DNA of 64,000 nucleotides. Source: Thermococcus onnurineus NA1. GTDB lineage: Archaea; Methanobacteriota_B; Thermococci; Thermococcales; Thermococcaceae. The stretch spans positions 620,001 to 684,000 of the forward strand of contig NC_011529.1 of NCBI RefSeq assembly GCF_000018365.1, written 5' to 3'. Below, piece by piece: positions 27,251 to 37,510 of the stretch. Below the pieces are notes generated by a model that was not told where the DNA came from, made no database searches, and saw only the letters and a program-made list of their open reading frames with translations. The first letter of the stretch is position 1. Every line of letters begins with the position of its first letter. Made by a program: the position numbers and the translations under genes.

Positions 27251-27309
27251 TTTCCTCTATCGAATCCCGTCTTTTTGATAAGATAATCTACAAAATATAT
27301 TGGAAAAAC

Positions 27310-27327
27310 CTTAAAAGTTATATATCG
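27310..27327 (+). promoter_or_regulatory. Promoter of the full-length ANL gene
   Basis: CTTAAAAGTTATATATCG lies 32-49 bp upstream of ATG 27359; GGTGAG precedes the start codon. Confidence 0.55.
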
Positions 27328-27358
27328 TGAGTTCAAATTATTGCATCGGTGAGCGTCT

Positions 27359-28642
27359 ATGAGCCTGATTGTTGGAAGAATCAGCCGGGAGGACATGGAA
27401 GATTTCCAATATACCCTTGAAATGGCATTGAAAAGCACCGAGTTCTGGAAGAAGAAATTCTTCGAACTTGATTCAGAGAACCTAAAACCAGAGGATATGG
27501 TGTCTCTAACTGAGAAGGTAAAAATAACACCCCATGATCTGTATGAGATAGATGAAGTATGGCCCAATTACATAAAAAAGGCAGAAGTATTCCACACGGT
27601 AATGAGAACAAGCGGAACTACGGGGAGACCCAAGAGGATACCTTATACCAGAGACGACAGGTTTAGAACTGCCAGACAAGTAGAGCCATGGGTACGCAAG
27701 TACATGGACAATGGCGACAAGATCGCATCTTTCTTTCCACCGCTTCCGTCCTCATCCGGAATGTTTGCCTTTGGGGCATTTGAGGCCCTAAACGCCAAGT
27801 CGGCATATTATCAGATACCCATTCAGTACCTCCTCGACAAGGAGATGCTCTTGAAGGAGCTCCAAGACATCAAACCCACAGCTCTCTTCTGTCTAACAGC
27901 AACCGCTTACAACCTGGGACTCATCCTTCCAGAATCAATAAAGAAGGACATACAGACGATAGTTGTTGGCGGCGAGACACTGACCCCAGAACTCGCGAGG
28001 GCTACTTTAGAACTCTTCGAAAACGCGGTTATTATAGATAACTTTGGTTCAACTGAAGATGCAATAACAGGCTACCGTGTGATAACGAAAAAGAAAACAA
28101 CCGAGTTCCATTTTGAAGAATCAGTAGTAATCCTCAAGGACAACGGCGACGGTTATGATGAGTATAAGCGGATCTATATAACAAAAGTGATGAGGAACGG
28201 CGAGCTGACAGGTCTGCCGCTCTTCAACTACGATATAGGCGACCTCGCAAGGGTTGTCGATGGTGAAGTCAGAAACATTATAAGAGTTAAAGATGTAATA
28301 AGTCTCGCCGGGGCAAAGCTCCACATAGATCAGGTGATGGAAATTGTTTTCAACCATCCCGACCTGCTCGATTTCGTGATAATCTACCACCCACTCTCAC
28401 CCAGGAATCCAAAACCCAAGGCCACCATCCGTGTCGCATACAGTGGCAAGAAGCCTGCTGGAATCGAAGATGAAGTTAGAGAGCTTATATATGAGGCAAA
28501 CAATCCTGTCAGATACGAAGTGGAAGAATCCAAGCAGGCGGAGCTCACAATCGAGGCAGTCCCACTGGAGAAGCTGAGGGAAGGCCTCCCAAGAAAGCTT
28601 GGCAAGACCAAGAGGATATACATTGTTGGTAGAGATCTTTAA
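27359..28642 (+). CDS. Adenylate-forming enzyme, phenylacetate-CoA ligase/F390-synthetase-like
   Basis: A 427-residue ANL-superfamily protein. The ATP-binding loop RTSGTTGRPKRIPYT is intact. IDNFGSTEDAITGYR corresponds to the A5 motif, and PLFNYDIGDLARVVDG to the aspartate-containing A7 motif. The C-terminal lid domain follows. Such enzymes activate a carboxylate as acyl-AMP and usually pass it to CoA; PaaK and coenzyme F390 synthetases are the nearest named relatives. The substrate cannot be inferred, and no clear catabolic genes lie next to it. It is divergent from the shorter ANL-like gene across a 140-bp spacer with two promoters, suggesting joint regulation. Confidence 0.82.
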   Translation: MSLIVGRISREDMEDFQYTLEMALKSTEFWKKKFFELDSENLKPEDMVSLTEKVKITPHDLYEIDEVWPNYIKKAEVFHTVMRTSGTTGRPKRIPYTRDDRFRTARQVEPWVRKYMDNGDKIASFFPPLPSSSGMFAFGAFEALNAKSAYYQIPIQYLLDKEMLLKELQDIKPTALFCLTATAYNLGLILPESIKKDIQTIVVGGETLTPELARATLELFENAVIIDNFGSTEDAITGYRVITKKKTTEFHFEESVVILKDNGDGYDEYKRIYITKVMRNGELTGLPLFNYDIGDLARVVDGEVRNIIRVKDVISLAGAKLHIDQVMEIVFNHPDLLDFVIIYHPLSPRNPKPKATIRVAYSGKKPAGIEDEVRELIYEANNPVRYEVEESKQAELTIEAVPLEKLREGLPRKLGKTKRIYIVGRDL

Positions 28643-28724
28643 TTCTGCCACCTTTTCTCTCCAATTTCGTCACAATGCCGAAAATTTATTTAAGGCTCTT
28701 CTCAAACTTCCAGTGGTGGTGTTC

Positions 28725-29975
28725 ATGGATGGAAAGATTATTCACGATGGAATTCACGGAAGTATGAAGCTCACCGACCTTATTCTAGACCTTGTTAAAA
28801 CGCCTGAGTTTCAGAGACTCAGGAACATAAAGCAACTTGGCTTAGCGTATCTCGTCTATCCAGGAGCAAATCATTCCCGCTTCGAGCATTCCCTAGGTGC
28901 ATGGAACATAGCCAAGAGGCTTTCCTCCGAAGTTGGCCTGAGTGAAGACGAAAGCATGCTCCTTCAGGTTGGCGCTCTTCTCCACGACATTGGCCACGGG
29001 CCCTTCAGCCACACCTTTGAGAGCATCTACAAGCACTATGTCAAGGAGCATGACCACATGCGTCTTGGCCAAGACATTGTCCTTGGGAGAATAAATATAA
29101 CCGAAAGTGAGAATGGCGGCAAAATTCCCGAGATAATAGAGAACTACAGCTACGACTTCACGCCGAAAGACGTTGCCAACCTAATCCTCGGGAAGCACGA
29201 AAAGCGCTATCTGGGACAAATGCTCCACGGAGACGTTGATGTTGACCAGCTGGACTACCTCATACGGGACGCTCACTATACGGGCGTTGCCCACGGTATA
29301 ATTGACTTAGAAAGGCTGATGAAAGTCCTGAAGGTGCATGATGGTGAGCTCGTTGTAGACGAAAAGGGCATCGAGGCCGTCGAGGGTATGATGGTTGCCC
29401 GTTCACTCATGTATTCCCGCGTTTACTTCCACCACACGGTGAAGATAGCGGAGGGGATGCTGACTAGAGCGTTGGAGTTTGCCCTAGAAGAAGGCCACCT
29501 CTGGGACTTTTGGAGGATGATTGACTGCCGCGTTCTGGTGGAGCTTGAGGACCTAGAGGGCTATCCAGCTGAAATCGTCAGGCGCATAAAGTATAGGGAA
29601 CTCTACAAGGCGGCCGTTTTAGCCAGTGCAGACGAGCTGACGAGTGAGGAGAAGAGGGAGCTCTTGACCGCTTACAAGAATGTCAAGAGGAGGCAGGAGA
29701 TAGAGAGAGCTTTGGCCGATGCAGTTGGTGCAAAGGAGGGCGAAGTGATCCTTGAGTTCAGCATAGCCGACCTGATGCTCAGCGAGCCGAGGCTCAAGGC
29801 CACGGAGATAAACGTGCTCCTCGGAAACGGCGAGCTCCAGCCCCTCACCAAAGTTACTCCCCTGGCCAATGCTCTCAAGAGAAGACAGACACCCCGGTGG
29901 GCCGTTCTCATAGCCTCTCCGAAAGAATACGTCGGCAAAGTTAGAGAAGTCTGGAAAAAGGTCATCTTCAGCTGA
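28725..29975 (+). CDS. HD-domain phosphohydrolase, dGTPase/SAMHD1-like
   Basis: A 416-residue metal-dependent phosphohydrolase of the dNTP triphosphohydrolase group. The HD ligands are seen in NHSRFEHSLG, ALLHDIGHGPFSHTFE and DVDVDQLDYLIRDAHYTG. This pattern matches dGTPase/SAMHD1-type proteins, which hydrolyse dNTPs to nucleosides and triphosphate; the preferred nucleotide is unknown. ATG 28725 is chosen because GGTGGTG precedes it and an AATTTATTTAAGG promoter lies at 28683-28695. The upstream in-frame extension to 28599 crosses that promoter and is not used. Confidence 0.88.
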   Translation: MDGKIIHDGIHGSMKLTDLILDLVKTPEFQRLRNIKQLGLAYLVYPGANHSRFEHSLGAWNIAKRLSSEVGLSEDESMLLQVGALLHDIGHGPFSHTFESIYKHYVKEHDHMRLGQDIVLGRINITESENGGKIPEIIENYSYDFTPKDVANLILGKHEKRYLGQMLHGDVDVDQLDYLIRDAHYTGVAHGIIDLERLMKVLKVHDGELVVDEKGIEAVEGMMVARSLMYSRVYFHHTVKIAEGMLTRALEFALEEGHLWDFWRMIDCRVLVELEDLEGYPAEIVRRIKYRELYKAAVLASADELTSEEKRELLTAYKNVKRRQEIERALADAVGAKEGEVILEFSIADLMLSEPRLKATEINVLLGNGELQPLTKVTPLANALKRRQTPRWAVLIASPKEYVGKVREVWKKVIFS

Positions 29976-30927
29976 AGAGCTGTTTCTTTATCTCCTTTTT
30001 CAGCTCCTCAATCATTTCTATGAGCTCATCGGCATCTTTAACCTCTTGGAGGCTCTCCTTGGGTATGAGAGGCACCTCCTTGACGACCTCAGTCTTGGTC
30101 TTCTCCAGGATGAAGACACCGTCGCTGTTGATTATCCTGCTTACCTCCGCAACCATCTCTGCACGCTTGACCGTTGAGCGGGTCTTCTTCTCGTCTATGC
30201 CTGTGAGTATCTTGAACTTGTCTTCCTTTGAAACCGCGTTAAAGGGAGCCTTCTTGACCTTGACGACACCGAGCCCAAGCCCCTTGAGCTGCTCGAAGAT
30301 TTCCTTTTCGAGGGGAGTCTCCGGTGTGACGTCAAGGTTGGCCTCGACAGTCGAGTGGAGTATGTCGATAGGCTCGGCAAGGGGCTCGTCAAAAAGCTCT
30401 TCGAGGCGGATTGCTACCTCAAGGGAAACCGCCTGTTCGCCCTTCTCGTAGTTGAGGAGGCTCTTCCTGGAGACTCCCACGAGCTGAGCCAGCTCATTCA
30501 CGGAATAGCCATGCTTCTCGCGGAGGTGTTTCAAAAGCCTGCCGTTTATTCTAACGTAGAAGCCGCCGCGCTCGGCAAAGATAGCTGGCAATTCGTTCTC
30601 GATGAGGACATCGTAGAGAGTTTCCGGCCTCAGGGCATAGATGCCAAAGCGCTCGTAGACAACACCCTCCTCGAGCTCGGCGTTCTTGCTTCTTAGACCG
30701 ACAATGAGCGGTGAGGCCTTAAAGAACTTGGAGAGCCTCTTCAAATCCTCTGCCTGCTCCTCGGTTACGGTGTCTATATTGGTCGCCACTTTAATGAAGA
30801 GCAACAGAAGTAACCTGCTCGCCACTATATCAAAGCACGCGCCTTTAAACTCTATTCTGGCAGTTTTGTAGCCCGTGCCTCTGAGTATTGCCTCAACGGT
30901 TCTTATGAGTCTCTCCCTGTCCATCAT
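29968..30927 (-). CDS. HTH (XRE-type) transcriptional regulator, archaeal COG1395-like
   Basis: A 319-residue protein with an N-terminal nuclease-like domain of unknown function (about 1-120). A classical helix-turn-helix follows at about 132-175, reading LLKHLREKHGYSVNELAQLV and GVSRKSLLNYEKGEQAVS, then a C-terminal domain ending in a charged helix. This arrangement is found in a conserved archaeal regulator family whose targets are unknown. Two adjacent ATG codons (30927, 30924) lie about 25 bp after a TATA-like CTTTATTAAGG, so the mRNA is leaderless. It is divergent from the GNAT gene and may control that promoter. Confidence 0.85.
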   Translation of the reverse strand: MMDRERLIRTVEAILRGTGYKTARIEFKGACFDIVASRLLLLLFIKVATNIDTVTEEQAEDLKRLSKFFKASPLIVGLRSKNAELEEGVVYERFGIYALRPETLYDVLIENELPAIFAERGGFYVRINGRLLKHLREKHGYSVNELAQLVGVSRKSLLNYEKGEQAVSLEVAIRLEELFDEPLAEPIDILHSTVEANLDVTPETPLEKEIFEQLKGLGLGVVKVKKAPFNAVSKEDKFKILTGIDEKKTRSTVKRAEMVAEVSRIINSDGVFILEKTKTEVVKEVPLIPKESLQEVKDADELIEMIEELKKEIKKQLFS

Positions 30928-30969
30928 TTTTAAATAAGTGAAATACCTTAATAAAGTTAAGGTGTTTGC

Positions 30970-31503
30970 ATGAGGCCGATAATCCTTGAAGGGAACCTTG
31001 TTTCACTCGGGATACTTCTGCGCGAGGATCTGAAGCATATCTGGCTCTGGTACAACGACAGGGACGTAAGGCACTACCTCTCCTTTCCGGAGGAGATATT
31101 CTTCTACGAGGACGAGCTCGAATGGTACGAGGCGCTGAGGAGGGAAAAGAAGCACGAAAAGGTTTTCGCGGTAATTGAGAACTCCTCGCGCTCCCTCGTT
31201 GGACTCGTGGGACTTCACAAAATCGACTTTCACAACGGACGCGCCGAGCTAGGCTACTTCATTGGGAAAGAGTACTGGGGCCGCGGCTACGCTAGTGAGG
31301 CCGTTTCTCTGGCGGTTCGCTATGCCTTTGAGTGGCTCAACCTGAGGAAAGTCTATGCCCATGTCTACGAGAGCAATGGGGCTTCAATTAGGATTCTCGA
31401 AAAGAACGGCTTCAAATTGGCCGGCCGCTGGAGGAAGCATCAGTACGTCCCAGGGGAAGGCTTCGTTGATGTTCTCTGCTACGAGCTCTTCCGCGAGCCT
31501 TAG
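30970..31503 (+). CDS. GNAT family N-acetyltransferase, RimJ/RimL-like
   Basis: A 177-residue acetyltransferase with the acetyl-CoA-binding motif A ELGYFIGKEYWGRGYASEAV around residues 92-111 and the C-terminal NGASIRILEKNGFKLAGRWR typical of the RimJ/RimL group. These enzymes acetylate N-terminal amino groups or small substrates; the target is unknown here. The start follows AAGGTG. A 42-bp spacer separates it from the divergent HTH regulator gene, so the two promoters overlap. The next gene downstream, tiaS, has its own TATA element. Confidence 0.88.
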   Translation: MRPIILEGNLVSLGILLREDLKHIWLWYNDRDVRHYLSFPEEIFFYEDELEWYEALRREKKHEKVFAVIENSSRSLVGLVGLHKIDFHNGRAELGYFIGKEYWGRGYASEAVSLAVRYAFEWLNLRKVYAHVYESNGASIRILEKNGFKLAGRWRKHQYVPGEGFVDVLCYELFREP

Positions 31504-31535
31504 CTTTTTAAACCCCTTCCCTTTTTCTTCCAACC

Positions 31536-32819
31536 ATGAGGCTTCACATCGGCATCGACGACACTGACTCACCGAACGGCATGTGCACTACCTACCTCGG
31601 TGCCATCCTCTACCGCGAGCTGTCCCGGATAGCGGAGCCCATAGCCCTTCCCCGCTTGATCAGACTCAACCCGAACATTCCCTACAAGACCCGCGGCAAT
31701 GGAGCGGTGGCGATGACCTTTGAAGTCGATGAGGAGCTTATAACAGAGGTTAAAAACACAGTTCTCCTCTACGTGGACCAGCTTGCCGACTTCGAGCACG
31801 AGAATACTAACCCCGGCGTCGTGTTCTTTGAAGGAGATATTCCAGAAGAGCTCCGCAAGTTCTCGTTGAGAGCTTTGAGAGAGCACGTTACAATCGAGGA
31901 GGCTGAAAGGGTCGCGAAGGAAGTTGGGGCAGAGTACTTCAAGTTCAAGGTCGGGAGGGGCATAATCGGCGCGCTCGCGGCGGTTGCTTACCCGCTGGAG
32001 AGGTTCACCTACGAGCTGTTAGCTTACAGAGAGCCCGACAACTGGGGAACGCCGAGGAAAGTGGACAAGGAAAGTGTCTTTCTGGCCGATAGCTGGAGCT
32101 ATCCCTTCACCTACGACAACGTTGACCCCTACAAGAGGAGCGTCCTCATAACACCCCACGGCAAGGATCCCGTTCTGGTTGGCATCAGGGGAATTGACAG
32201 GGGAAAGGTTCTCCAGACCTTTGAGATGGTTCGCTTTGAGGAACCCGTGACATTTTACCAGCTCTACAAGACGAACCAGAACACGGACGACCACCTTACA
32301 TACAAAAAAATCGGCGAGCTGAAGCTCTACGACAGCGCGGTGGTTAGGGGAACGGTGGTTAAGCCCTACTGGGAGCGCGGGAGGCACGTATTCTTTGAGC
32401 TTGAGGATGAAACGGGAAGGATTCGCGTTGCTGCCTTCGAGCCGACCAAGAAGTTCAGGAACTACGTGAGGAAGCTCCTCCCCGGAGACGAGATAATAGC
32501 CGCTGGAGGCGTTAAAGAGCACGAGGGCGTTCTGACGCTCAACCTCGAGAAGTTCTATCCGGTGAAGCTCGTCCCGAGGATCGAGTACCAGAAGCCGAAA
32601 TGCCCGAAGTGCGGCGGGACGATGAAGAGCAAGGGGGATTACCTCAAGTGCAAGCGCTGTGGCCATAAGATGCCGAAGAAGCTCATTCCGGTTGAAGTCC
32701 CGCGCGAGCTGGAGAGGAAAATCTACGAAGTGCCGCCCGACGCGAGAAAGCACCTGTCGAGGCCGCTGGTGCTGCCGGGTGGAGAAAATAAGATGATAGA
32801 ACGATTGAAGGAATATTAA
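31536..32819 (+). CDS. tiaS: tRNA(Ile2) 2-agmatinylcytidine synthetase TiaS
   Basis: TiaS modifies C34 of tRNA-Ile2 with agmatine so that it reads AUA. The 427-residue protein opens with the family signature [20 protein letters not shown]. The kinase-like domain contains [16 protein letters not shown], followed by an OB-fold around [18 protein letters not shown]. The C-terminal zinc ribbon has CPKCGG and CKRCG pairs near residues 353-376. Length is normal. A TATA box TTTTTAAACC at about 31505-31514 predicts a leaderless mRNA starting at ATG 31536. The stop overlaps the convergent ATPase gene by 4 bp. Confidence 0.96.
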   Translation: MRLHIGIDDTDSPNGMCTTYLGAILYRELSRIAEPIALPRLIRLNPNIPYKTRGNGAVAMTFEVDEELITEVKNTVLLYVDQLADFEHENTNPGVVFFEGDIPEELRKFSLRALREHVTIEEAERVAKEVGAEYFKFKVGRGIIGALAAVAYPLERFTYELLAYREPDNWGTPRKVDKESVFLADSWSYPFTYDNVDPYKRSVLITPHGKDPVLVGIRGIDRGKVLQTFEMVRFEEPVTFYQLYKTNQNTDDHLTYKKIGELKLYDSAVVRGTVVKPYWERGRHVFFELEDETGRIRVAAFEPTKKFRNYVRKLLPGDEIIAAGGVKEHEGVLTLNLEKFYPVKLVPRIEYQKPKCPKCGGTMKSKGDYLKCKRCGHKMPKKLIPVEVPRELERKIYEVPPDARKHLSRPLVLPGGENKMIERLKEY

Positions 32820-33988
32820 TAAACCAGTCCAAACAGGAACAGCGGGACTCTTCCCTTTCCGGTGACAAGACCATCAACCGCTATGTAGTCAGGTTTCTGG
32901 TAGCGACCCTTTGATTCACCGCCTACCTCGATAATCCATTCGCCAATCCTGAAGTCAGCGGTTTTCTCACCCCTCTTCCCTTTGAGGTAGCAGAGACCGA
33001 GGTTCCGCAGGTGGTTCACGAAGAACTCCTCGCGCAGGGCACCTTCGTGAGTGTTAAAGCCCTTTCTGGCAAAGAACTCTCTCAGCGGAACGGTGAGGTA
33101 TAGTTTAGGCTCCTTCCTTCCGCTGCCGCAGGGGTGAAGGGCAATCAGGAGGCCGGCCTTTGAAAGGTCTTCCACGAGCCTTATCGCCATGTTCTTGGAG
33201 ACTTCGAGAGCCCTAGCTATCCGGGAGTAGTTGGCCTCGAATGGGGCGGATTTGGCGACGATGTAGAGAAGCTTAAATGCATCGGTTTCGTACTTAACGC
33301 TAACCTCCCTCAGGGCGGAGAGATCTTCGAGGATTACCTTCCGAATAGAGTTGTCAAGGGCATCGTAGAAGCCACTCCTCGGGTAGAGCACTCCCCCCTC
33401 TCGCATGTATTCCCTCCAGAGTGGATGGAGTTCAGCGTACATATCTGTCAGGTCAAACGCTCTGGAAAGGACTTCTTTTAGTGGGTACCTGGGAACGTCG
33501 AAGTCCCTCTTTATGTTGAGCCATTCCCTGAAGGAAGCGGGGGGTAATTCCTTGAGGACGACCCTTCTTGACAGGTCAGCTCCCGAATGAACCAAATCTA
33601 TAGCCGATGAACCTGAGAAGAACACCCTTACCTCGTGCTCGTCGTAGAGCGTCTTTAAGTCCTCGGCCCAGTCCGCTTTCCTGTGAATCTCATCAATGAA
33701 AACATTTCTGTATCCCATCTCCGCGAGGGAGTTCACAACCTCGTAGAGGGAGAAAGGCTTTATGAGGGTCGAATCGGCTGAGAAGTAAACGCTCCTTTCG
33801 GTTTCATTTGCCAGCTGGAGCAGAAGGACTGTCTTACCGACACCACGAACGCCCTTAACGCCAACGTAATACTCCTCATCAACAGCTTTAAGCTCGTCGA
33901 AGAGAAAGCGCTTTTTTGGGAACTTCCTCGCCCAAGCCATTACCCTCCTGCTCGTGGTGATGAGTGAAGTGAGTATCCTCTCGTCCAT
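32816..33988 (-). CDS. AAA+ ATPase with DUF4143-type C-terminus
   Basis: A 390-residue ATPase of the COG1373 type. Walker A is [14 protein letters not shown] near residues 48-61, Walker B is [13 protein letters not shown] near 94-106, and the sensor-like [11 protein letters not shown] follows. A winged-helix segment and a C-terminal DUF4143/PD-(D/E)XK-like portion ending [20 protein letters not shown] complete it. Such ATPases are abundant in archaea, often variable between strains, and of unknown role; toxin-like or mobile-element functions have been proposed. It is monocistronic, with a TATA element at about 34004-34018 and a short palindrome (34039-34052) just upstream. Confidence 0.85.
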   Translation of the reverse strand: MDERILTSLITTSRRVMAWARKFPKKRFLFDELKAVDEEYYVGVKGVRGVGKTVLLLQLANETERSVYFSADSTLIKPFSLYEVVNSLAEMGYRNVFIDEIHRKADWAEDLKTLYDEHEVRVFFSGSSAIDLVHSGADLSRRVVLKELPPASFREWLNIKRDFDVPRYPLKEVLSRAFDLTDMYAELHPLWREYMREGGVLYPRSGFYDALDNSIRKVILEDLSALREVSVKYETDAFKLLYIVAKSAPFEANYSRIARALEVSKNMAIRLVEDLSKAGLLIALHPCGSGRKEPKLYLTVPLREFFARKGFNTHEGALREEFFVNHLRNLGLCYLKGKRGEKTADFRIGEWIIEVGGESKGRYQKPDYIAVDGLVTGKGRVPLFLFGLVY

Positions 33989-34003
33989 GTTTTGAAGTTG
34001 GAT

Positions 34004-34018
34004 TCTTTATTTATAAAT
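34004..34018 (-). promoter_or_regulatory. TATA box of the DUF4143 ATPase gene
   Basis: The minus strand reads GATTTATAAATAAAG, about 22 bp upstream of ATG 33988. Confidence 0.6.
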
Positions 34019-34038
34019 CTTGTCCTCACGCGGGGACG

Positions 34039-34052
34039 ATATGCGTGCATAT
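34039..34052. promoter_or_regulatory. Small palindrome upstream of the ATPase promoter
   Basis: ATATGC and GCATAT flank a two-base spacer, about 20 bp upstream of the TATA box; possibly a regulator site. Confidence 0.25.
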
Positions 34053-34075
34053 TGTTCAGAGAAAAGAACAAAATG

Positions 34076-36165
<2,090 letters not shown>

Positions 36166-36200
36166 ACAATCACCTCCAAAATTTTTAAAGAAGTCTGTCT

Positions 36201-36215
36201 AAAACCAAAGGTTTT
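36201..36215. promoter_or_regulatory. Inverted repeat near the oxidoreductase promoter
   Basis: AAAACC, three bases, then GGTTTT, placed just upstream (with respect to the minus-strand gene) of the TATA-like CTTTAAAAATTTT at about 36180-36192. Possible operator. Confidence 0.3.
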
Positions 36216-36243
36216 GCACCTTAAGTTGTTTTCTCTCGAAACA

Positions 36244-36292
36244 CTGACGATAAGACGAATTAGGTTACCCTAATTCGGGTAATCTTCGTCAG
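36244..36292. promoter_or_regulatory. Nested palindrome between divergent oxidoreductase and SDR genes
   Basis: An inner inverted repeat CGAATTAGG (36256-36264), spacer TTAC, CCTAATTCG (36269-36277) is framed by an outer pair CTGACGA (36244-36250) and TCGTCAG (36286-36292). It ends 12 bp before the TATA-like CGTTTATTAATCC of the SDR gene. This is the position expected for an archaeal activator or repressor that could serve both genes. The regulator is unknown. Confidence 0.5.
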
Positions 36293-36335
36293 AATGACAG
36301 CCAACGTTTATTAATCCACGAGCGAAGAAACGATC

Positions 36336-37142
36336 ATGAGCGTGGAGATAGACCTCAAGGGCCTGGGTGTGATAGTCACGGCCTCATCACGCGGAATAGG
36401 GTTCAATGTGGCGCGGGAACTGCTGAAGAGGAACGCGAGAGTCGTTATAAGCTCACGGAGCGAGGAGAACCTGAAGAAAGCTCTCGACGAGCTCTCACCA
36501 TTAGGAGAAGTCTACGCAGTTAAGACCAACCTCTGTGACCAGCGGGACCTGGAGAACCTTGTCAAGGAGTCCTGGGAGCTTTTGGGTGGAGTTGGTGCCC
36601 TCGTCTGGAATGCCGGAAACGTCCGCTGCGAGCCGTGCCTCCTCCACGAGGCGGGCTATGATGACTGGGTTGAGGCCGCGAAGCTCCACGCAGTTGCCCC
36701 AGGCTACCTGACGACCCTCCTCGTCCAGACGTGGCTTGAAGGGAAAAGGAAGGGAGTCCTCGTTTACCTCAACTCCGTCTCGATAAAGGAGCCAATGCCG
36801 CCGTTAGTTCTGGCTGACGTTACAAGGGCCGGCCTGGTGCAGCTGGCGAAGAGCGTTTCGAGAACCTACGGAAAGCACGGAATAAGGGCCTACAGCGTTC
36901 TGCTCGGCAGCTTCGATACGCCCGGCGCACGGGAGAACCTCAAGGCCGTTGCCGAGTCGAGGGGCGAGATCTTTGAGGAGACCTGGGAGCGGGAAGTGCT
37001 GGGCAGAACACCCCTCCACAGAACCGGCGGATGGGACGAGTTGGGTTCGCTGGTGGCTTTTCTCCTGAGCGATGAGGCAGAGTACATGCTCGGCTCGACG
37101 GTGGTCATAGACGGCGCGATGACGAGGGGAATAAATCTTTAA
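36336..37142 (+). CDS. Short-chain dehydrogenase/reductase family protein, atypical active site
   Basis: A 268-residue classical-length SDR. The cofactor loop reads VTASSRGIGFNVARELLKR near residues 14-32, followed by SRSEENL and the structural motif LVWNAGNV (usual NNAG). The catalytic serine is in YLNSVSIKEP, but the expected YxxxK is replaced by the stretch LVLADVTRAGLVQLAK, with no Tyr-Lys pair in the usual place. A divergent SDR subfamily shares this loss, and its reaction is unclear. The SDR is divergent from the GltD-like flavoprotein gene and shares its intergenic palindrome, so a common redox-linked regulon is plausible. Confidence 0.8.
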   Translation: MSVEIDLKGLGVIVTASSRGIGFNVARELLKRNARVVISSRSEENLKKALDELSPLGEVYAVKTNLCDQRDLENLVKESWELLGGVGALVWNAGNVRCEPCLLHEAGYDDWVEAAKLHAVAPGYLTTLLVQTWLEGKRKGVLVYLNSVSIKEPMPPLVLADVTRAGLVQLAKSVSRTYGKHGIRAYSVLLGSFDTPGARENLKAVAESRGEIFEETWEREVLGRTPLHRTGGWDELGSLVAFLLSDEAEYMLGSTVVIDGAMTRGINL

Positions 37143-37185
37143 GCCATCTCCCCCTATTTTATGCCCATAAAAGAGACTTTCTAAG

Positions 37186-37468
37186 AGATACTTCCTCATC
37201 AAGATAACGCTGCTCAACCCGACGGTGAGCGTGCTAAAGAATAAGCTCACCAACGACGTTGACTTTGAGACGGGCCTTCCGATGAAGCACAGGAAGTTCG
37301 TGGACGATTAAAGAGGCTCGCTACGACGTCATTATATCGGTCGGCGACACGAGGGAGAACCTCATCGGCTCGAACTGAGGCCGGTATATCCTCCGCTTCC
37401 TCAAGGAGAGGCCAGAGCTGAGGGAAGCCTACACCTTCGCGAGGGGGTTTGAGTTTAGGGTGAGCTGA
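37186..37468 (+). pseudogene. Decayed gene relic of unknown family
   Basis: The 368-bp gap between the SDR and the amidohydrolase contains protein-like sequence interrupted by stops and one frame change. Frame one reads RYFLIKITLLNPTVSVLKNK, then LTNDVDFETGLPMKHRKF and a stop near 37308. The next frame continues IKEARYDVIISVGDTRENLI, then a TGA (37376-37378), then RYILRFLKERPELREAYTFA ending at 37466-37468. The composition and codon pattern look coding, so this is likely a recently inactivated gene. I do not recognise the family, and no start codon with a ribosome site is visible. Confidence 0.5.
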
Positions 37469-37510
37469 AGGCCTTTCTTCTCATTTCTTCAAAATTAGGA
37501 AAAAGAAAAC

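Noticed and set aside
36166-36335. SurR-type GTTn3AAC site for the redox gene pair
   Set aside because: No such spaced motif is present in the gap; the palindrome there has a different sequence.
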